A stretch of DNA of 64,000 bases from positions 62,001-126,000 of the forward strand of contig JAPMUG010000009.1 of the NCBI GenBank assembly GCA_026692725.1. Reading direction: 5' to 3'. This document shows, one piece after another, positions 1 through 8,506 of the stretch. Under the pieces are notes generated by a model. It was not told where the DNA came from and made no database searches. It saw nothing but the letters and a program-made list of their open reading frames with translations. The first letter of the stretch is position 1. The number at the start of each line of letters is the position of its first letter. The position numbers and the translations under genes were made by a program. The stretch is from Ecytonucleospora hepatopenaei. Its lineage: Eukaryota > Microsporidia > Enterocytozoonidae.

Positions 1-403
1 CCTCTTTTTTTCTTAGGTTCTTTCTCTACTTTATTTGAATCATTTTCTGTTTTATTTGTGGTTTTGCTGACTTTTTTAGTTTTCTTTTTGTCATCTTCTA
101 CTTTCTTAGTTTCTTCAAAAATATCCTCCCTGTCTATAACCATAAGATTATTTTGTAAAAAATTGTTTACTGTTTCATTTTCTTCTAATATTTCCTTTTT
201 TGTCTTTTTACTGCTTTTTGGTGTTTTCTTTGGCTTTTTACCAGACTGAAATGCGTCAGAATTTTCTGCTTTTTCCGCTCTTTTCGTTTTCTTGGTTTTG
301 ACTTTTTTGTTTCCTCTTTTGAATCCTTTTGTGGGTTATTGTTGCCCACGAAATTGTCCTTTTTTATCTTAGTGAAGTTAAACTCGCGTAATTCATTAGA
401 CAT
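1..403 (-). CDS. Lysine-rich protein, 3' end outside window, frame broken by a probable 1-base indel
   Basis: The reading frame starts at 403 (MSNELREFNF...) with a CCC trinucleotide five bases before the ATG, the usual start signal in this window. This frame closes at 185. A second frame, shifted by one base, is open from about 325 to the left edge and continues the same very Lys/Glu/Thr-rich composition. The frames join smoothly if one base is added to the A6 run (T6 on the plus strand, 303-308), so a homopolymer undercall is the simplest reading. The charge pattern suggests a nuclear, nucleolar or chromatin-associated protein, but no domain is recognisable. The gene runs off the window, so its C-terminus is unknown. 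Confidence 0.6.
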
Positions 404-408
404 TTTTA

Positions 409-411
409 GGG
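409..411 (-). promoter_or_regulatory. CCC start-proximal signal of the lysine-rich gene
   Basis: CCC lies five bases before the ATG at 403 on the minus strand. It supports that ATG as the real start despite the downstream frame break. Confidence 0.55.
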
Positions 412-534
412 CTGCAAAAACAAATGTTTTTGAATTTTGAAAATATTTGACACCCTATAATAATTTTGAATTATTTCTTATCTTTATAAAATATACTGTT
501 TGTATAAAATTTATTGTATACTTTATAAACATAA

Positions 535-720
535 ATGAAAAGTAAAAAAGAAATTAAGAAAGTATTTGATATCGATGAAGCAATTGAACAGATTATAAAG
601 CTACAAATGCTAAATAACACCTCTCACAAAGGCACTTTAACGTTAACAAAGTCTAGACCAAAAAGCATAAAATGTTTGGTTTCTTTTAAAGAAGATGAAA
701 AAAATGAATTTTTCTTATGA
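535..720 (+). CDS. Small hypothetical protein, 61 aa
   Basis: A short basic, soluble protein (MKSKKEIKKVF...) with mixed, protein-like composition and no low-complexity bias. It sits between two divergent genes. No membrane segment, signal peptide or known motif is visible. The nearest CCC is about 80 bases upstream, so the start is less well supported than those of its neighbours. It could be a real small microsporidian gene or a chance frame; I do not recognise a family. Confidence 0.4.
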   Translation: MKSKKEIKKVFDIDEAIEQIIKLQMLNNTSHKGTLTLTKSRPKSIKCLVSFKEDEKNEFFL

Positions 721-841
721 ATTTTTTAGGTTATTTATCAACATAAATCGTATTTTAACTGGTTAAAATAATTTGGTTTGTGAATTTTATTTTATAAATG
801 TTTTTTATATTTTTTTAAAATCTTTAAAACAAAACATTTAA

Positions 842-845
842 CCCC
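842..845 (+). promoter_or_regulatory. CCCC start-proximal signal of SSS1
   Basis: CCCC lies six bases before the ATG at 851 in otherwise AT-rich flanking DNA, matching the microsporidian CCC-type signal. Confidence 0.6.
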
Positions 846-850
846 TACAC

Positions 851-1135
851 ATGTCAGAAAATAACAAAGTAAATTCAAATGTTCATGAAAAGATGGAGGA
901 ACTCATGGCAAAGAAAAAACCTAAACAAAAGAAACAAAACAGTAAGGCCAGAGAATTAGGCACATTTTGGATTAAAAATTCTATAAAATTTATTAAGGAA
1001 CTTGAAAGCCCTTCTACTTTACAATACAAACAAATGTTGAGACTTTATGCAACAGGTGCATTATTTGTTGGTGTTTTTTGTTATGGAATAAAAGTCATAC
1101 ACATTCCAATTAACAATATGTTTGTAGGAAAATAA
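851..1135 (+). CDS. SSS1: Sec61 translocon gamma subunit (Sss1/SecE family)
   Basis: Small tail-anchored subunit of the ER protein-conducting channel. The C-terminal half carries the family signature: an amphipathic helix (FIKELESPS), a conserved tyrosine before a single membrane segment at about residues 66-88, and the ending IKVIHIPINN, close to the invariant IKLIHIPI of Sec61 gamma. At 94 residues it has a longer Lys-rich N-terminus than the 70-80 residues usual for the family. CCCC lies at 842-845, just before the ATG. It would dock with Sec61 alpha and beta at the ER membrane, serving export of the many secreted proteins in this window. Confidence 0.93.
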   Translation: MSENNKVNSNVHEKMEELMAKKKPKQKKQNSKARELGTFWIKNSIKFIKELESPSTLQYKQMLRLYATGALFVGVFCYGIKVIHIPINNMFVGK

Positions 1136-1183
1136 ATGGTAAACTACATTTTTATATTATTTTATAAATAAAATCATTTTAAA

Positions 1184-1876
1184 CTACCTTTTGTATTTTA
1201 AGTAGAAAATCATTAAAAATCCCACTGTTATCAAAGTTTTATATGTTATTTTGCTCACAAAACTATCAATTGCCCCTGCTATTAGCTCAATTATAATTTT
1301 TGTATAGTTCAGAGCAGAAAATCCATTTTTAAGAATATTTTCCCATTCTGCGCACTGTTTTTCCATTGCAGGCACACGGGTGGCAGGATCACACTTGTTT
1401 ATTGCGTACTTTGTCTTTGTGTTTGTAATTATTCCCTTCATAATTTCCCTTCTTTCGTTTATTTTGTACATTACATCGATTTTCAAAAAATAAATCATAA
1501 ATCCAAAAATATAAATAAAGCAACAGGTAACAAAAAGGTTAAGAATCACGTGTATGTAACCAATAAGCATGTTTGGTGATATTTTCATTCTTTTTATTTT
1601 TTCATAAGAATATTCACATGTGTATTTTATAGGTAAAAAAGTGTATTTTACAGGCAAAGAAGAATAGTGAGCAATTGCCCTTGTTGTTTTGCCAATTTTT
1701 GCAATTGCCGTTGTTTTTGGTTTTTCTTCTGGAACATCTGCGTCAATAATTTCATGAATTTCATTGTTTTCTTTTGGAGCTGTAAGACGCAATGGTTGCT
1801 GTTTATTAATCAAAAATTCACTAAAATCTTTTACTTTGGGTCTTCCCTTCCAGCTGAAAGATACTTTACTTGTCAT
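1184..1876 (-). CDS. Brr6/Brl1-type nuclear envelope protein
   Basis: Two membrane segments (about residues 104-131 and 212-226) flank a lumenal domain with the Brr6/Brl1 signature: N-x-C near residue 162, then RVPAMEKQC ending at Cys175, followed by AEWE and an amphipathic stretch leading to ITYKT. This matches the disulfide-bridge nucleocytoplasmic transport domain that defines the family. Brr6 and Brl1 act at the nuclear envelope in nuclear pore assembly and lipid homeostasis. The N-terminal 100 residues are soluble and basic with an acidic patch. At 230 residues it is slightly longer than yeast Brr6. Yeast has two paralogues; this single copy cannot be assigned to one. Confidence 0.88.
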   Translation of the reverse strand: MTSKVSFSWKGRPKVKDFSEFLINKQQPLRLTAPKENNEIHEIIDADVPEEKPKTTAIAKIGKTTRAIAHYSSLPVKYTFLPIKYTCEYSYEKIKRMKISPNMLIGYIHVILNLFVTCCFIYIFGFMIYFLKIDVMYKINERREIMKGIITNTKTKYAINKCDPATRVPAMEKQCAEWENILKNGFSALNYTKIIIELIAGAIDSFVSKITYKTLITVGFLMIFYLKYKR

Positions 1877-2141
1877 AATTTTTTATTTTTATATTTTATA
1901 TTTTTATATTTTTATATTTTTGTTATATTTTTATATTTCACTATATTTTTATATTTTTATATTTTTATCTTAATAGTTTTATATTTTTATCTTAATAGTT
2001 TTATATGGGTTATAAATATTTTATTTTATTAATAAAAATAATATCTTATTATCTTTAGATTAACAATAATTTTATAATTTTATTGTAATTTAAAATATAA
2101 AAATAAACATAAAAAAGTTTTTAAAATAATTTTATTTTTCC

Positions 2142-2624
2142 TTAATAAACCTCATAGTGTTTTTGCTCTGACACTACAATTGGACTGTTGTTTTTTAAAG
2201 AAACTGAACATGCTGCCCTTGGACCTTTTGGCTGTCTTTTTATTGGCTTGCATGTTTTTCCATTTGCTTTTGCCTCTTCACGTTGCTTTGCATATTCTGC
2301 GTATCTTTTCTTCATATCCTCATTGCATCTTGACAATGTTAAATGCTCTACCCTTGCGTTAATGTGCCTTTCAATGTATTTATGACCTACGCACCTGTAC
2401 AAAACAATTCCAACTGCTCTTCTGTTAACATTATATACCCTTCCTGTTTTACCATGGTAGTATTTATGGGGCATTCCTTTTACCACGCTTGGATCCACTT
2501 TTATGTCAACCAAGTCTCCTACTTTGAACTGCTGGAGAATCTTTGTTACTTTTGGTGCACCGTGCTCCTTTTGGCCCTTGCTAAATAACTTTCTTGTCCT
2601 TCTTCTATAACCATTGCTTCTCAT
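2142..2624 (-). CDS. RPL21: 60S ribosomal protein eL21
   Basis: Typical eL21 of 160 residues. The N-terminus (SNGYRRRTRKLF), the SH3-like core (FKVGDLVDIKVDPSVVKGMPHKYYHGKTGRV is present over about residues 33-64) and the family spacing of VGIVLYRCVGHKYIERHINARVEH all fit. It is a structural component of the large ribosomal subunit. The ATG is preceded by a CCC at 2630-2632. The C-terminal part, about residues 110-160, is more divergent but keeps the basic character. Confidence 0.96.
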   Translation of the reverse strand: MRSNGYRRRTRKLFSKGQKEHGAPKVTKILQQFKVGDLVDIKVDPSVVKGMPHKYYHGKTGRVYNVNRRAVGIVLYRCVGHKYIERHINARVEHLTLSRCNEDMKKRYAEYAKQREEAKANGKTCKPIKRQPKGPRAACSVSLKNNSPIVVSEQKHYEVY

Positions 2625-2965
2625 TCTGTGGGTTAAAATTTTGAAAAAATATTATGAGAAATTTTTAAGGATAATTGTGTTTTAAACATATATAATTTTT
2701 TGTTTTTTTTATTTATAATAAGTTTTTTAATTAACTTTGTGTGTTTTTGGTTATAATATTGTTGTTTTTAATATAAAAAGTATTATTTACTGGTAACAAT
2801 ATTATTTTTAATAAACAAAATATAATTTTGTTTGTATAAATAAGCATAAAAGTATAAAAATGCATAAAATAGCAATTTAAAATTTATAAGGTCAAGATAA
2901 ATACCAAGAAAACATAATTTTCAATAATTGATTTTGCTTTTGAAAATGCTATAAAATTATCCACA
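2625..2965. other. Intergenic spacer, 341 bp
   Basis: AT-rich spacer between RPL21 and a secreted-protein gene. Apart from the CCC start signal of RPL21 at its left edge I see no gene, structured RNA or repeat. Confidence 0.5.
2630..2632 (-). promoter_or_regulatory. CCC start-proximal signal of RPL21
   Basis: Read on the minus strand, AACCCACAG precedes the ATG at 2624 directly, giving CCC five bases upstream of the start. Confidence 0.6.
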
Positions 2966-3967
2966 CTATACGTTTCTTATTGATTCTAAAAACCATTCAC
3001 ATTCTTCTTTTTTTAAAATAGCATGATCTGCATTTATATTTTTAAACAACATTTCATTACAAAACAAGCACATTTTAAATAAAAACACATCATCTTTTTG
3101 GCTACACTCATAATTTATTCCTTTCTTAATTGTGCAATTGTGTATTATATGCATTTTAAGTATGCAATATAAATTCAAAAGTATTGCTTCAGATGAAAAA
3201 AAGCACTTTATGGCTGACTTTGATAACAATGCTTGGATATTTTCTTCAAATGGTTTTGATTTGTTATTTAATTTCATCGTAACATATCTTTTTTTATATA
3301 TTTTTTGAAGTGAATATTTGATATAATCTCTAGTTGATAAAAATAGGTCTGTATATGTTTTTCTACAATTTTCTACAAAGGGAAGATATGAATTATATCT
3401 TGCCAATAAATTGAGATTTTTTTGAACAAACTCTAATTTTTTACAAATATATTGAGGTAATTGTGTTGTGTTATTTATGTAGTTTTGCAACCATTCACCA
3501 ATTGTAAAAAAATGATTTCCATTAAATGAATATGCGTGAATAATTGCTTTTATGGTTCGATAAAAAGAATCTTTAGGTTCTGAATTTCTCCTCTCCAAAC
3601 CAAAAGATTGACGATAAAGACTTATATCAACATTAGTTGTATCAAAAGCCCGTATATAGTCAAAGTTATGTAAAAACTGTGCTATGTTTTTTTGAAAGTC
3701 ATTATATGCCTTTTGTACATAAAAATCAGCTGTATAATGAAAAGAAAGATCTAAAATTGTATTTTCTGGTGGTACAAAGCAATCTACAAATATTTTACCA
3801 TCTGTATTTTCATTTGATGTTAATTCATTGTTTGTATGTGGAAGATTATTTAAATTTATATTTGTACACGAACATAATGGAATAGATACGGTTGTGTCAT
3901 TATCCAATGCATGTGCTGTTAAAAATATTTTTAAGTATTTTAAAAAGTATAAAATATAAAAATGCAT
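2966..3967 (-). CDS. Secreted protein of unknown function, paralogue A
   Basis: The first ATG is at 3967 (the frame is open a little further upstream but without ATG). The N-terminus MHFYILYFLKYLKIF is a plausible signal peptide, cleaved near Ala-His-Ala. The mature part is about 310 residues, helical and Cys-containing. Its C-terminal region (AILLNLYCILK, then VFLFKMCLFCNEMLFKNIN) matches the neighbouring gene at 4132-5046 (MILLNLFCFFK, LFLIKMCICYNEMLFRNIN), so the two are tandem duplicates. Secretion and rapid divergence are typical of microsporidian lineage-specific families; no known domain is recognised. Confidence 0.75.
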   Translation of the reverse strand: MHFYILYFLKYLKIFLTAHALDNDTTVSIPLCSCTNINLNNLPHTNNELTSNENTDGKIFVDCFVPPENTILDLSFHYTADFYVQKAYNDFQKNIAQFLHNFDYIRAFDTTNVDISLYRQSFGLERRNSEPKDSFYRTIKAIIHAYSFNGNHFFTIGEWLQNYINNTTQLPQYICKKLEFVQKNLNLLARYNSYLPFVENCRKTYTDLFLSTRDYIKYSLQKIYKKRYVTMKLNNKSKPFEENIQALLSKSAIKCFFSSEAILLNLYCILKMHIIHNCTIKKGINYECSQKDDVFLFKMCLFCNEMLFKNINADHAILKKEECEWFLESIRNV

Positions 3968-4131
3968 AATAAAAATCAAAATAATTTTTTAAATTAACTT
4001 TATTTAAAATATAATATTTATAAAAATTATGTATTTGATAATTAAGTATATAAATATGCGTAAAATATAAAATATTTAGCTTACTTTTATTTACTGATTA
4101 AACAATAATTTACTATTTAAATAATTTTTTA

Positions 4132-5046
4132 CTAATTAAATAAATTCATCATAAACAAATTGTTGATTTGCTTGTTTATGATAACTGCACAGCTATTTAT
4201 ATTTCTAAATAACATCTCATTATAACAAATACACATTTTTATTAGAAATAAATCTTCATGTTGAATGTATTCTGCATATTTGGTATCATACGTATTTGAA
4301 TTACAATAGGATTGTAATTTAAAAAAACAAAAAAGATTTAATAGAATCATCTCATTTGTTACATATATGTTTTTTGATGATTTGGATAACACTATATTGA
4401 CATCTTCTTCTGGACCATTGCTAAAATACGTTTTTGAATAGGAATATCTTTGCTGGTAAATAATTTTTAAACATTTTTTAAGGTAGCACCTTGTTTCATA
4501 AAAATTACGAGAAAATTCATCTTGGCCGTTTTGTGTTTGATGAGATAATCCATAGAATTTGGATAGATTTAATAGTTTTTCATCAATATCTTTAAAAAAC
4601 ATTTTAAAATAACCAGCCATTCTTTTTTCTGTTTGTAAAAATATGTAAATTGAATTTTTAATGTTTAAAAAGTGATTCTCATCTGTTAAAAATGACATCA
4701 TTATACTTTTTATTACTCCATTAAATGGATCTGTGTCAAAAGAAAGTTCTCTTTGTTTTTTTAAAAATCTATGATAATTATTTAAAAAAACAGGAAGTGG
4801 AATGTATTTTAAATAGTCTTCAACATTTCTTAAATAACTTTTAGCCACTAATACAAAATTATTGTGTGCAATATGCAGAGTAGGGCTAATAGAATCACAA
4901 ATTGTATTATTTAACTCAAAATTGTTATTAACTAGCCATTTATCATTATATGATTCTTCTTCATGTTCAAATGGTTTTTTGGTTATTATAAAATTTCCAC
5001 TGTATTCACTTGCTACTAAAATTAAAGTTGCATAAAACAATAACAT
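4132..5046 (-). CDS. Secreted protein of unknown function, paralogue B
   Basis: Starts at the ATG at 5046 (MLLFYATLILVASEY), a hydrophobic signal peptide; the frame upstream lacks an ATG. It is 304 residues long and shares with the preceding gene the C-terminal pattern LLNLxCxxK...LFLIKMCxxxNEMLFxNIN and a central block of similar spacing. It lies head to head with the gene at 5168, so both must use a bidirectional promoter region of about 120 bases. The function is unknown; secretion to the spore wall, the parasite surface or the host is inferred only from the signal peptide. Confidence 0.75.
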   Translation of the reverse strand: MLLFYATLILVASEYSGNFIITKKPFEHEEESYNDKWLVNNNFELNNTICDSISPTLHIAHNNFVLVAKSYLRNVEDYLKYIPLPVFLNNYHRFLKKQRELSFDTDPFNGVIKSIMMSFLTDENHFLNIKNSIYIFLQTEKRMAGYFKMFFKDIDEKLLNLSKFYGLSHQTQNGQDEFSRNFYETRCYLKKCLKIIYQQRYSYSKTYFSNGPEEDVNIVLSKSSKNIYVTNEMILLNLFCFFKLQSYCNSNTYDTKYAEYIQHEDLFLIKMCICYNEMLFRNINSCAVIINKQINNLFMMNLFN

Positions 5047-5167
5047 TATTAAATATGAATATACAAACAAAATTTTATTTTATTTGTATTTTAAGCTTAA
5101 AATTAACATTTAAGCATAAAATGTCATGCCCATTATATATTTGATTTATATTAATACAAAATAATTA

Positions 5168-6163
5168 ATGGTTAATATTAATATTTTTGGAAAACTAGGT
5201 TTTTCAGTTGAAGAAAATAACGGTTTAAGAATTTATTGTAGTGATTCATCTTTTAATATTATTCCAGATTTTACTAGATTAAATAAGTCATATAAGTATA
5301 ACAATATTACAAAGAAAATAAAATATTCGCCTGGTTTTTTAGAATATACAAAAACTACTACAAATAACTTGAGACAAAATTACAAAATTAATCAAATATG
5401 TTACAGAAAACAATATAAAGGCATTTTAGACATAATTAACAAAAATATAAAAGAAGAAAATATTTCTGAAAATCCTAATGAAATTCCTTTATTAGTCTCT
5501 CCTGTTGATTTTGTTGCTAAATTTCCACTTAATTTATTTTCTGACCTAAAAATAGAAAACTCAGAAAATTGTGAACATAATCCTATTTGTGCTAACTATA
5601 CAAGAAACAAAGAAAAAACGGTAGGAAAAGCAATTTCTCTTTTATTTGAAAAATATAAAGATGAGAATGAGATTTCTTATTTTCTAAAAAACCAAGATGA
5701 TGAGTATTGTATTGATTTATTTTTGATAAATCAAGAAGAACTGCTTTCCATCAAATTTGTGTTTAAAATTGAACAGACCTTGAGCCAAAATGGATCAGCT
5801 TTTCTTATTGATGGAAGAGATTATAAAATAATTTGCAATAAAAAGAAAACATTTGAAAGTATAAGTGAAGTTTATTGTAAATGTTTGTTAAATTTGTGTA
5901 ATGGTATTTTAAATGAAGATCCTGCAAATTTTAATCTTTATGAAACAGGTGAAAATGATATAAAAGCAGTAGAGTGTAAAGAAAATATCATTGCAAATAT
6001 AAAAGGAGAATTTTTACATGAAAAAGATGGTTTGAATAATAAAAAATATGATGAGCACCAAATTATGGATGATGAAGATATTCTATCAGTAGGTTTTAGT
6101 CAGGCTATATATGCTATTGGAATAATCATGATTTTATTAGGAATTGTTATGATGTTTAGGTAA
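5168..6163 (+). CDS. Hypothetical tail-anchored membrane protein, 331 aa
   Basis: Soluble for about 305 residues, then a single C-terminal hydrophobic segment (IYAIGIIMILLGIVMMF) ending in Arg. This is the topology of a tail-anchored protein facing the cytosol. There is no N-terminal signal peptide. The body has ordinary composition with several Cys residues and no repeat. I recognise no family. Tail anchors in fungi belong to SNAREs and to ER or peroxisomal adaptors, but no SNARE heptad pattern is obvious. It is transcribed divergently from the secreted-protein gene at 5046. Confidence 0.7.
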   Translation: MVNINIFGKLGFSVEENNGLRIYCSDSSFNIIPDFTRLNKSYKYNNITKKIKYSPGFLEYTKTTTNNLRQNYKINQICYRKQYKGILDIINKNIKEENISENPNEIPLLVSPVDFVAKFPLNLFSDLKIENSENCEHNPICANYTRNKEKTVGKAISLLFEKYKDENEISYFLKNQDDEYCIDLFLINQEELLSIKFVFKIEQTLSQNGSAFLIDGRDYKIICNKKKTFESISEVYCKCLLNLCNGILNEDPANFNLYETGENDIKAVECKENIIANIKGEFLHEKDGLNNKKYDEHQIMDDEDILSVGFSQAIYAIGIIMILLGIVMMFR

Positions 6164-6204
6164 ATGTTTATAAATTAAAGAATATTTACATATAAATTTT
6201 ATTT

Positions 6205-6636
6205 TTATAAAAATTTTAGTAGTTCTGCTTTTTTATATTTTAAATCATTAACTCTATTTCTAAGAAGTGCTTCTCTGTCTGATATCTCTCTTTTTTCACT
6301 AAGCTTTTTAGTCACAATTTTATCATTTATAAATTTTGTTTTTGTATTGCACTGCTGTTCTGCAATAAATTCATTTTCAAGTTTTCTTTCTAGCTTTCTA
6401 ATTTCAAAATCTATCATTTCTATTTTGTCATTGGCTTTTTTATATAGTTCCATTTTTCTTCCGTTTTTATTTCTGTACATTTTAAACTCGAATACTTTTT
6501 TATCGATGGTTTTCTTGTTTTCTTTTATTTTCTTCTTGGTATCTTTTATTTTTGCAAATCTCTTAAGAGCATCTTTATTTGACTCTATTTTTCCCTTGTT
6601 CTTACGAAATGGTAGCTGTTTAAAATTCCCTCTCAT
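6205..6636 (-). CDS. Basic coiled-coil protein, possible Utp11 (SSU processome) homologue
   Basis: A 143-residue, strongly basic, mostly helical protein with a CCC (6645-6647) before the ATG. The layout (FRKNKGKIESNKD near the N-terminus, a Lys-rich stretch with EFKMYRNKNGRKM, then a helix KLERKLE, and an Arg-rich end) is reminiscent of Utp11, a component of the U3-containing small-subunit processome. The likeness rests on pattern and order rather than a decisive motif, and Utp11 is usually 220-250 residues. Another small nucleolar basic protein remains possible. Confidence 0.55.
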   Translation of the reverse strand: MRGNFKQLPFRKNKGKIESNKDALKRFAKIKDTKKKIKENKKTIDKKVFEFKMYRNKNGRKMELYKKANDKIEMIDFEIRKLERKLENEFIAEQQCNTKTKFINDKIVTKKLSEKREISDREALLRNRVNDLKYKKAELLKFL

Positions 6637-6644
6637 AAATTTAT

Positions 6645-6647
6645 GGG
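6645..6647 (-). promoter_or_regulatory. CCC start-proximal signal of the UTP11-like gene
   Basis: On the minus strand CCC lies eight bases before the ATG at 6636. The divergent gene at 6682 has its own CCC at 6665-6667 on the plus strand, so the 45-bp gap carries one signal for each direction. Confidence 0.55.
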
Positions 6648-6681
6648 TATAATTTTACATAAAACCCTTTGAAATTATTAA

Positions 6682-7038
6682 ATGACAGAAGACTCCATTC
6701 CATTTACATCTTCAGCATCGCAAAATTTAACAACGGATTACAGCCAAGAAGGTGATAAAAAGATAAGAAGTAAATATTTTTCTGTAAATAAGCAAAAAAC
6801 GGGATTTAATGAATGTGACGTGTTTTTGGATACGGACTTAACATGTTTGGTTGAGTTGGTTCGTTCTATTCTTAAAAAACGGAGGTATGTTTCAATATTT
6901 TTCTATAGCAAAAAGAGTATAAATCCGTATGACCTTGAAAATTTTAAAGAAAAAATTCTAGAAAATATTTTTTATTATAAAGAAAAGAAGGATAAGAAAG
7001 AAAACTGTTTATTTGAAATAATTAAAATAAAATTGTAA
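6682..7038 (+). CDS. Hypothetical protein, 118 aa
   Basis: A soluble 118-residue protein: a Ser/Thr-rich N-terminus, then a compact part (VELVRSILKKRRYVSIFFYS) and a Lys-rich helical end. A CCC lies at 6665-6667, 14 bases before the ATG. It is divergent from the UTP11-like gene with only 45 bases between the two start codons. No signal peptide or membrane segment is visible and no family is recognised. Confidence 0.6.
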   Translation: MTEDSIPFTSSASQNLTTDYSQEGDKKIRSKYFSVNKQKTGFNECDVFLDTDLTCLVELVRSILKKRRYVSIFFYSKKSINPYDLENFKEKILENIFYYKEKKDKKENCLFEIIKIKL

Positions 7039-7082
7039 ATTAATTTGTTTTTTGTCATATTACTTAATAATATTATGTTGTT

Positions 7083-7949
7083 TTAATTATTTATTGTTTT
7101 ATTCACAAGATTTAATAAGCGACTAAAACATTTTAATTCAAAAAAGGCATCATCAAATGGTATTTCACACCCTAATCCATGCATTAAAAATACAAGATCT
7201 TGATATTCCTCAGGACGTAATGCTGGTTTAGAAATGTATGTAAGAACTTTACCAGTATATGTAAAAGTATAATTGTGATTTGGAAAACAATTTAACGCAC
7301 GAAACAAAAAAAAATGTAGGTGAGCATAAATAAATTTTTCTTCTGAATTAGAAAAACAAACTTTTTCCACAAAACTATTTTTAGAAGAAGAATCTTCATT
7401 TTTGTAAGTTTCATTATATTTAGAATGCAGCAATTTCCTAAATTTGCATTCTAAAAGAATTAATAAAATTTCGTAGAATTTTACATTTGTTGATTGTGTT
7501 TTTATAATGGTCATAAAAATAGAAATTTCTTTTTCTGAAAAAGGTTTAAAAGGACAGCAATTGAGTTTTTCTAAAATATTTAAAAGTTGTGAACCTGGTA
7601 GTATGTATGTGGTTGAAAAAATAATGTTCATCAATTCTAAAAATGCTGGTGAATACATTTTGTATTCCTCATTAAATAAATCCCTTTTTTGAAACAATAG
7701 TGTGTATTTTTTTAAATTACACAAATAATTTAAATCTTGGCTTTTACGATAATCAACTATTTGTTTTTGTAAATTCAAGTGCTGTTGAAGGTTGTCTTTT
7801 AATTTTGTGTTTAAAATCTTGTGATGGTTTATCAAATTTGTTGATGTTATTGGTTGTGTTCTTTTAGGTTTAATTTTTCTGTAAGAAGTGTGTTTAGAAC
7901 AGTAACAATTTAAACTAAAAATAAACGTAAAAATAAAATTAAATATCAT
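7083..7949 (-). CDS. Secreted protein of unknown function, 288 aa
   Basis: Begins with a signal peptide (MIFNFIFTFIFSLNCYC) and has CCC immediately before the ATG (7950-7952). The mature protein is basic near the N-terminus, then helical with scattered Cys. It resembles the secreted pair at 2966-5046 in size, orientation and general pattern, but I cannot align it confidently, so it is a distant relative at most. It is the last intact gene before the transposon-rich gene desert. Confidence 0.7.
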   Translation of the reverse strand: MIFNFIFTFIFSLNCYCSKHTSYRKIKPKRTQPITSTNLINHHKILNTKLKDNLQQHLNLQKQIVDYRKSQDLNYLCNLKKYTLLFQKRDLFNEEYKMYSPAFLELMNIIFSTTYILPGSQLLNILEKLNCCPFKPFSEKEISIFMTIIKTQSTNVKFYEILLILLECKFRKLLHSKYNETYKNEDSSSKNSFVEKVCFSNSEEKFIYAHLHFFLFRALNCFPNHNYTFTYTGKVLTYISKPALRPEEYQDLVFLMHGLGCEIPFDDAFFELKCFSRLLNLVNKTINN

Positions 7950-8506
7950 GGGTATATTTAAAATATTGTTTTTCTAATATAAGTAAATTAGTGGTAAATT
8001 TATAAAAATATTGTTTTTTTTAAATTTATTTAAAAAGCAAAACTTAAACATTTAATTTTCTCAAAGTTGTTTTTCAAAATACGTATTGATTGATACAAAT
8101 AATTTTAGATAATTTTCAAATGATCTCTAAAAGATCGTTTATAGTTGAATAAAAAATCTAGGTTCTTCATTTTCTATTAATATCGCTATTTCTAGTGGCA
8201 TAATGAGATCAACTGCAAAATCTTGTCCTTTTAAGAGCACAAGTGCAAAATTTTCCCTTGTTAAAAGACAAGAACCAAATTTTTCCCTGGTGAAAATTTA
8301 ACACAAACAAGCACGTACAACATAAAATTGGACGGTTATATAGTAAAATTTTAATTAAAAAACTATTATATATATAAATTTATTTTTTAATGCCCCTTAT
8401 CTACCCTTCTAAAAGTCTTAATTAAACTTTTGGTCAACTATTGATTTTTTTGACCCCTTTATTTGTGTCAACAAAAAATTGGACAAAATTAAAATAAACT
8501 AATTTA
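7950..8506. other. Spacer before Tc1 remnant, with small repeat motif
   Basis: No gene is supported. The piece around 8239-8280 (core AAGTGCAAAATTTTCCC) recurs inside the mariner-like element near 16690 and 16930, suggesting debris of another small mobile sequence. The stretch 8400-8506 probably holds the 3' flank of the decayed Tc1 element. Confidence 0.45.

Noticed and set aside
1667..2032. 121-codon plus-strand frame with many Phe/Tyr
   Set aside because: Antisense to the Brr6/Brl1-type gene and then A/T repeat; no support for coding.
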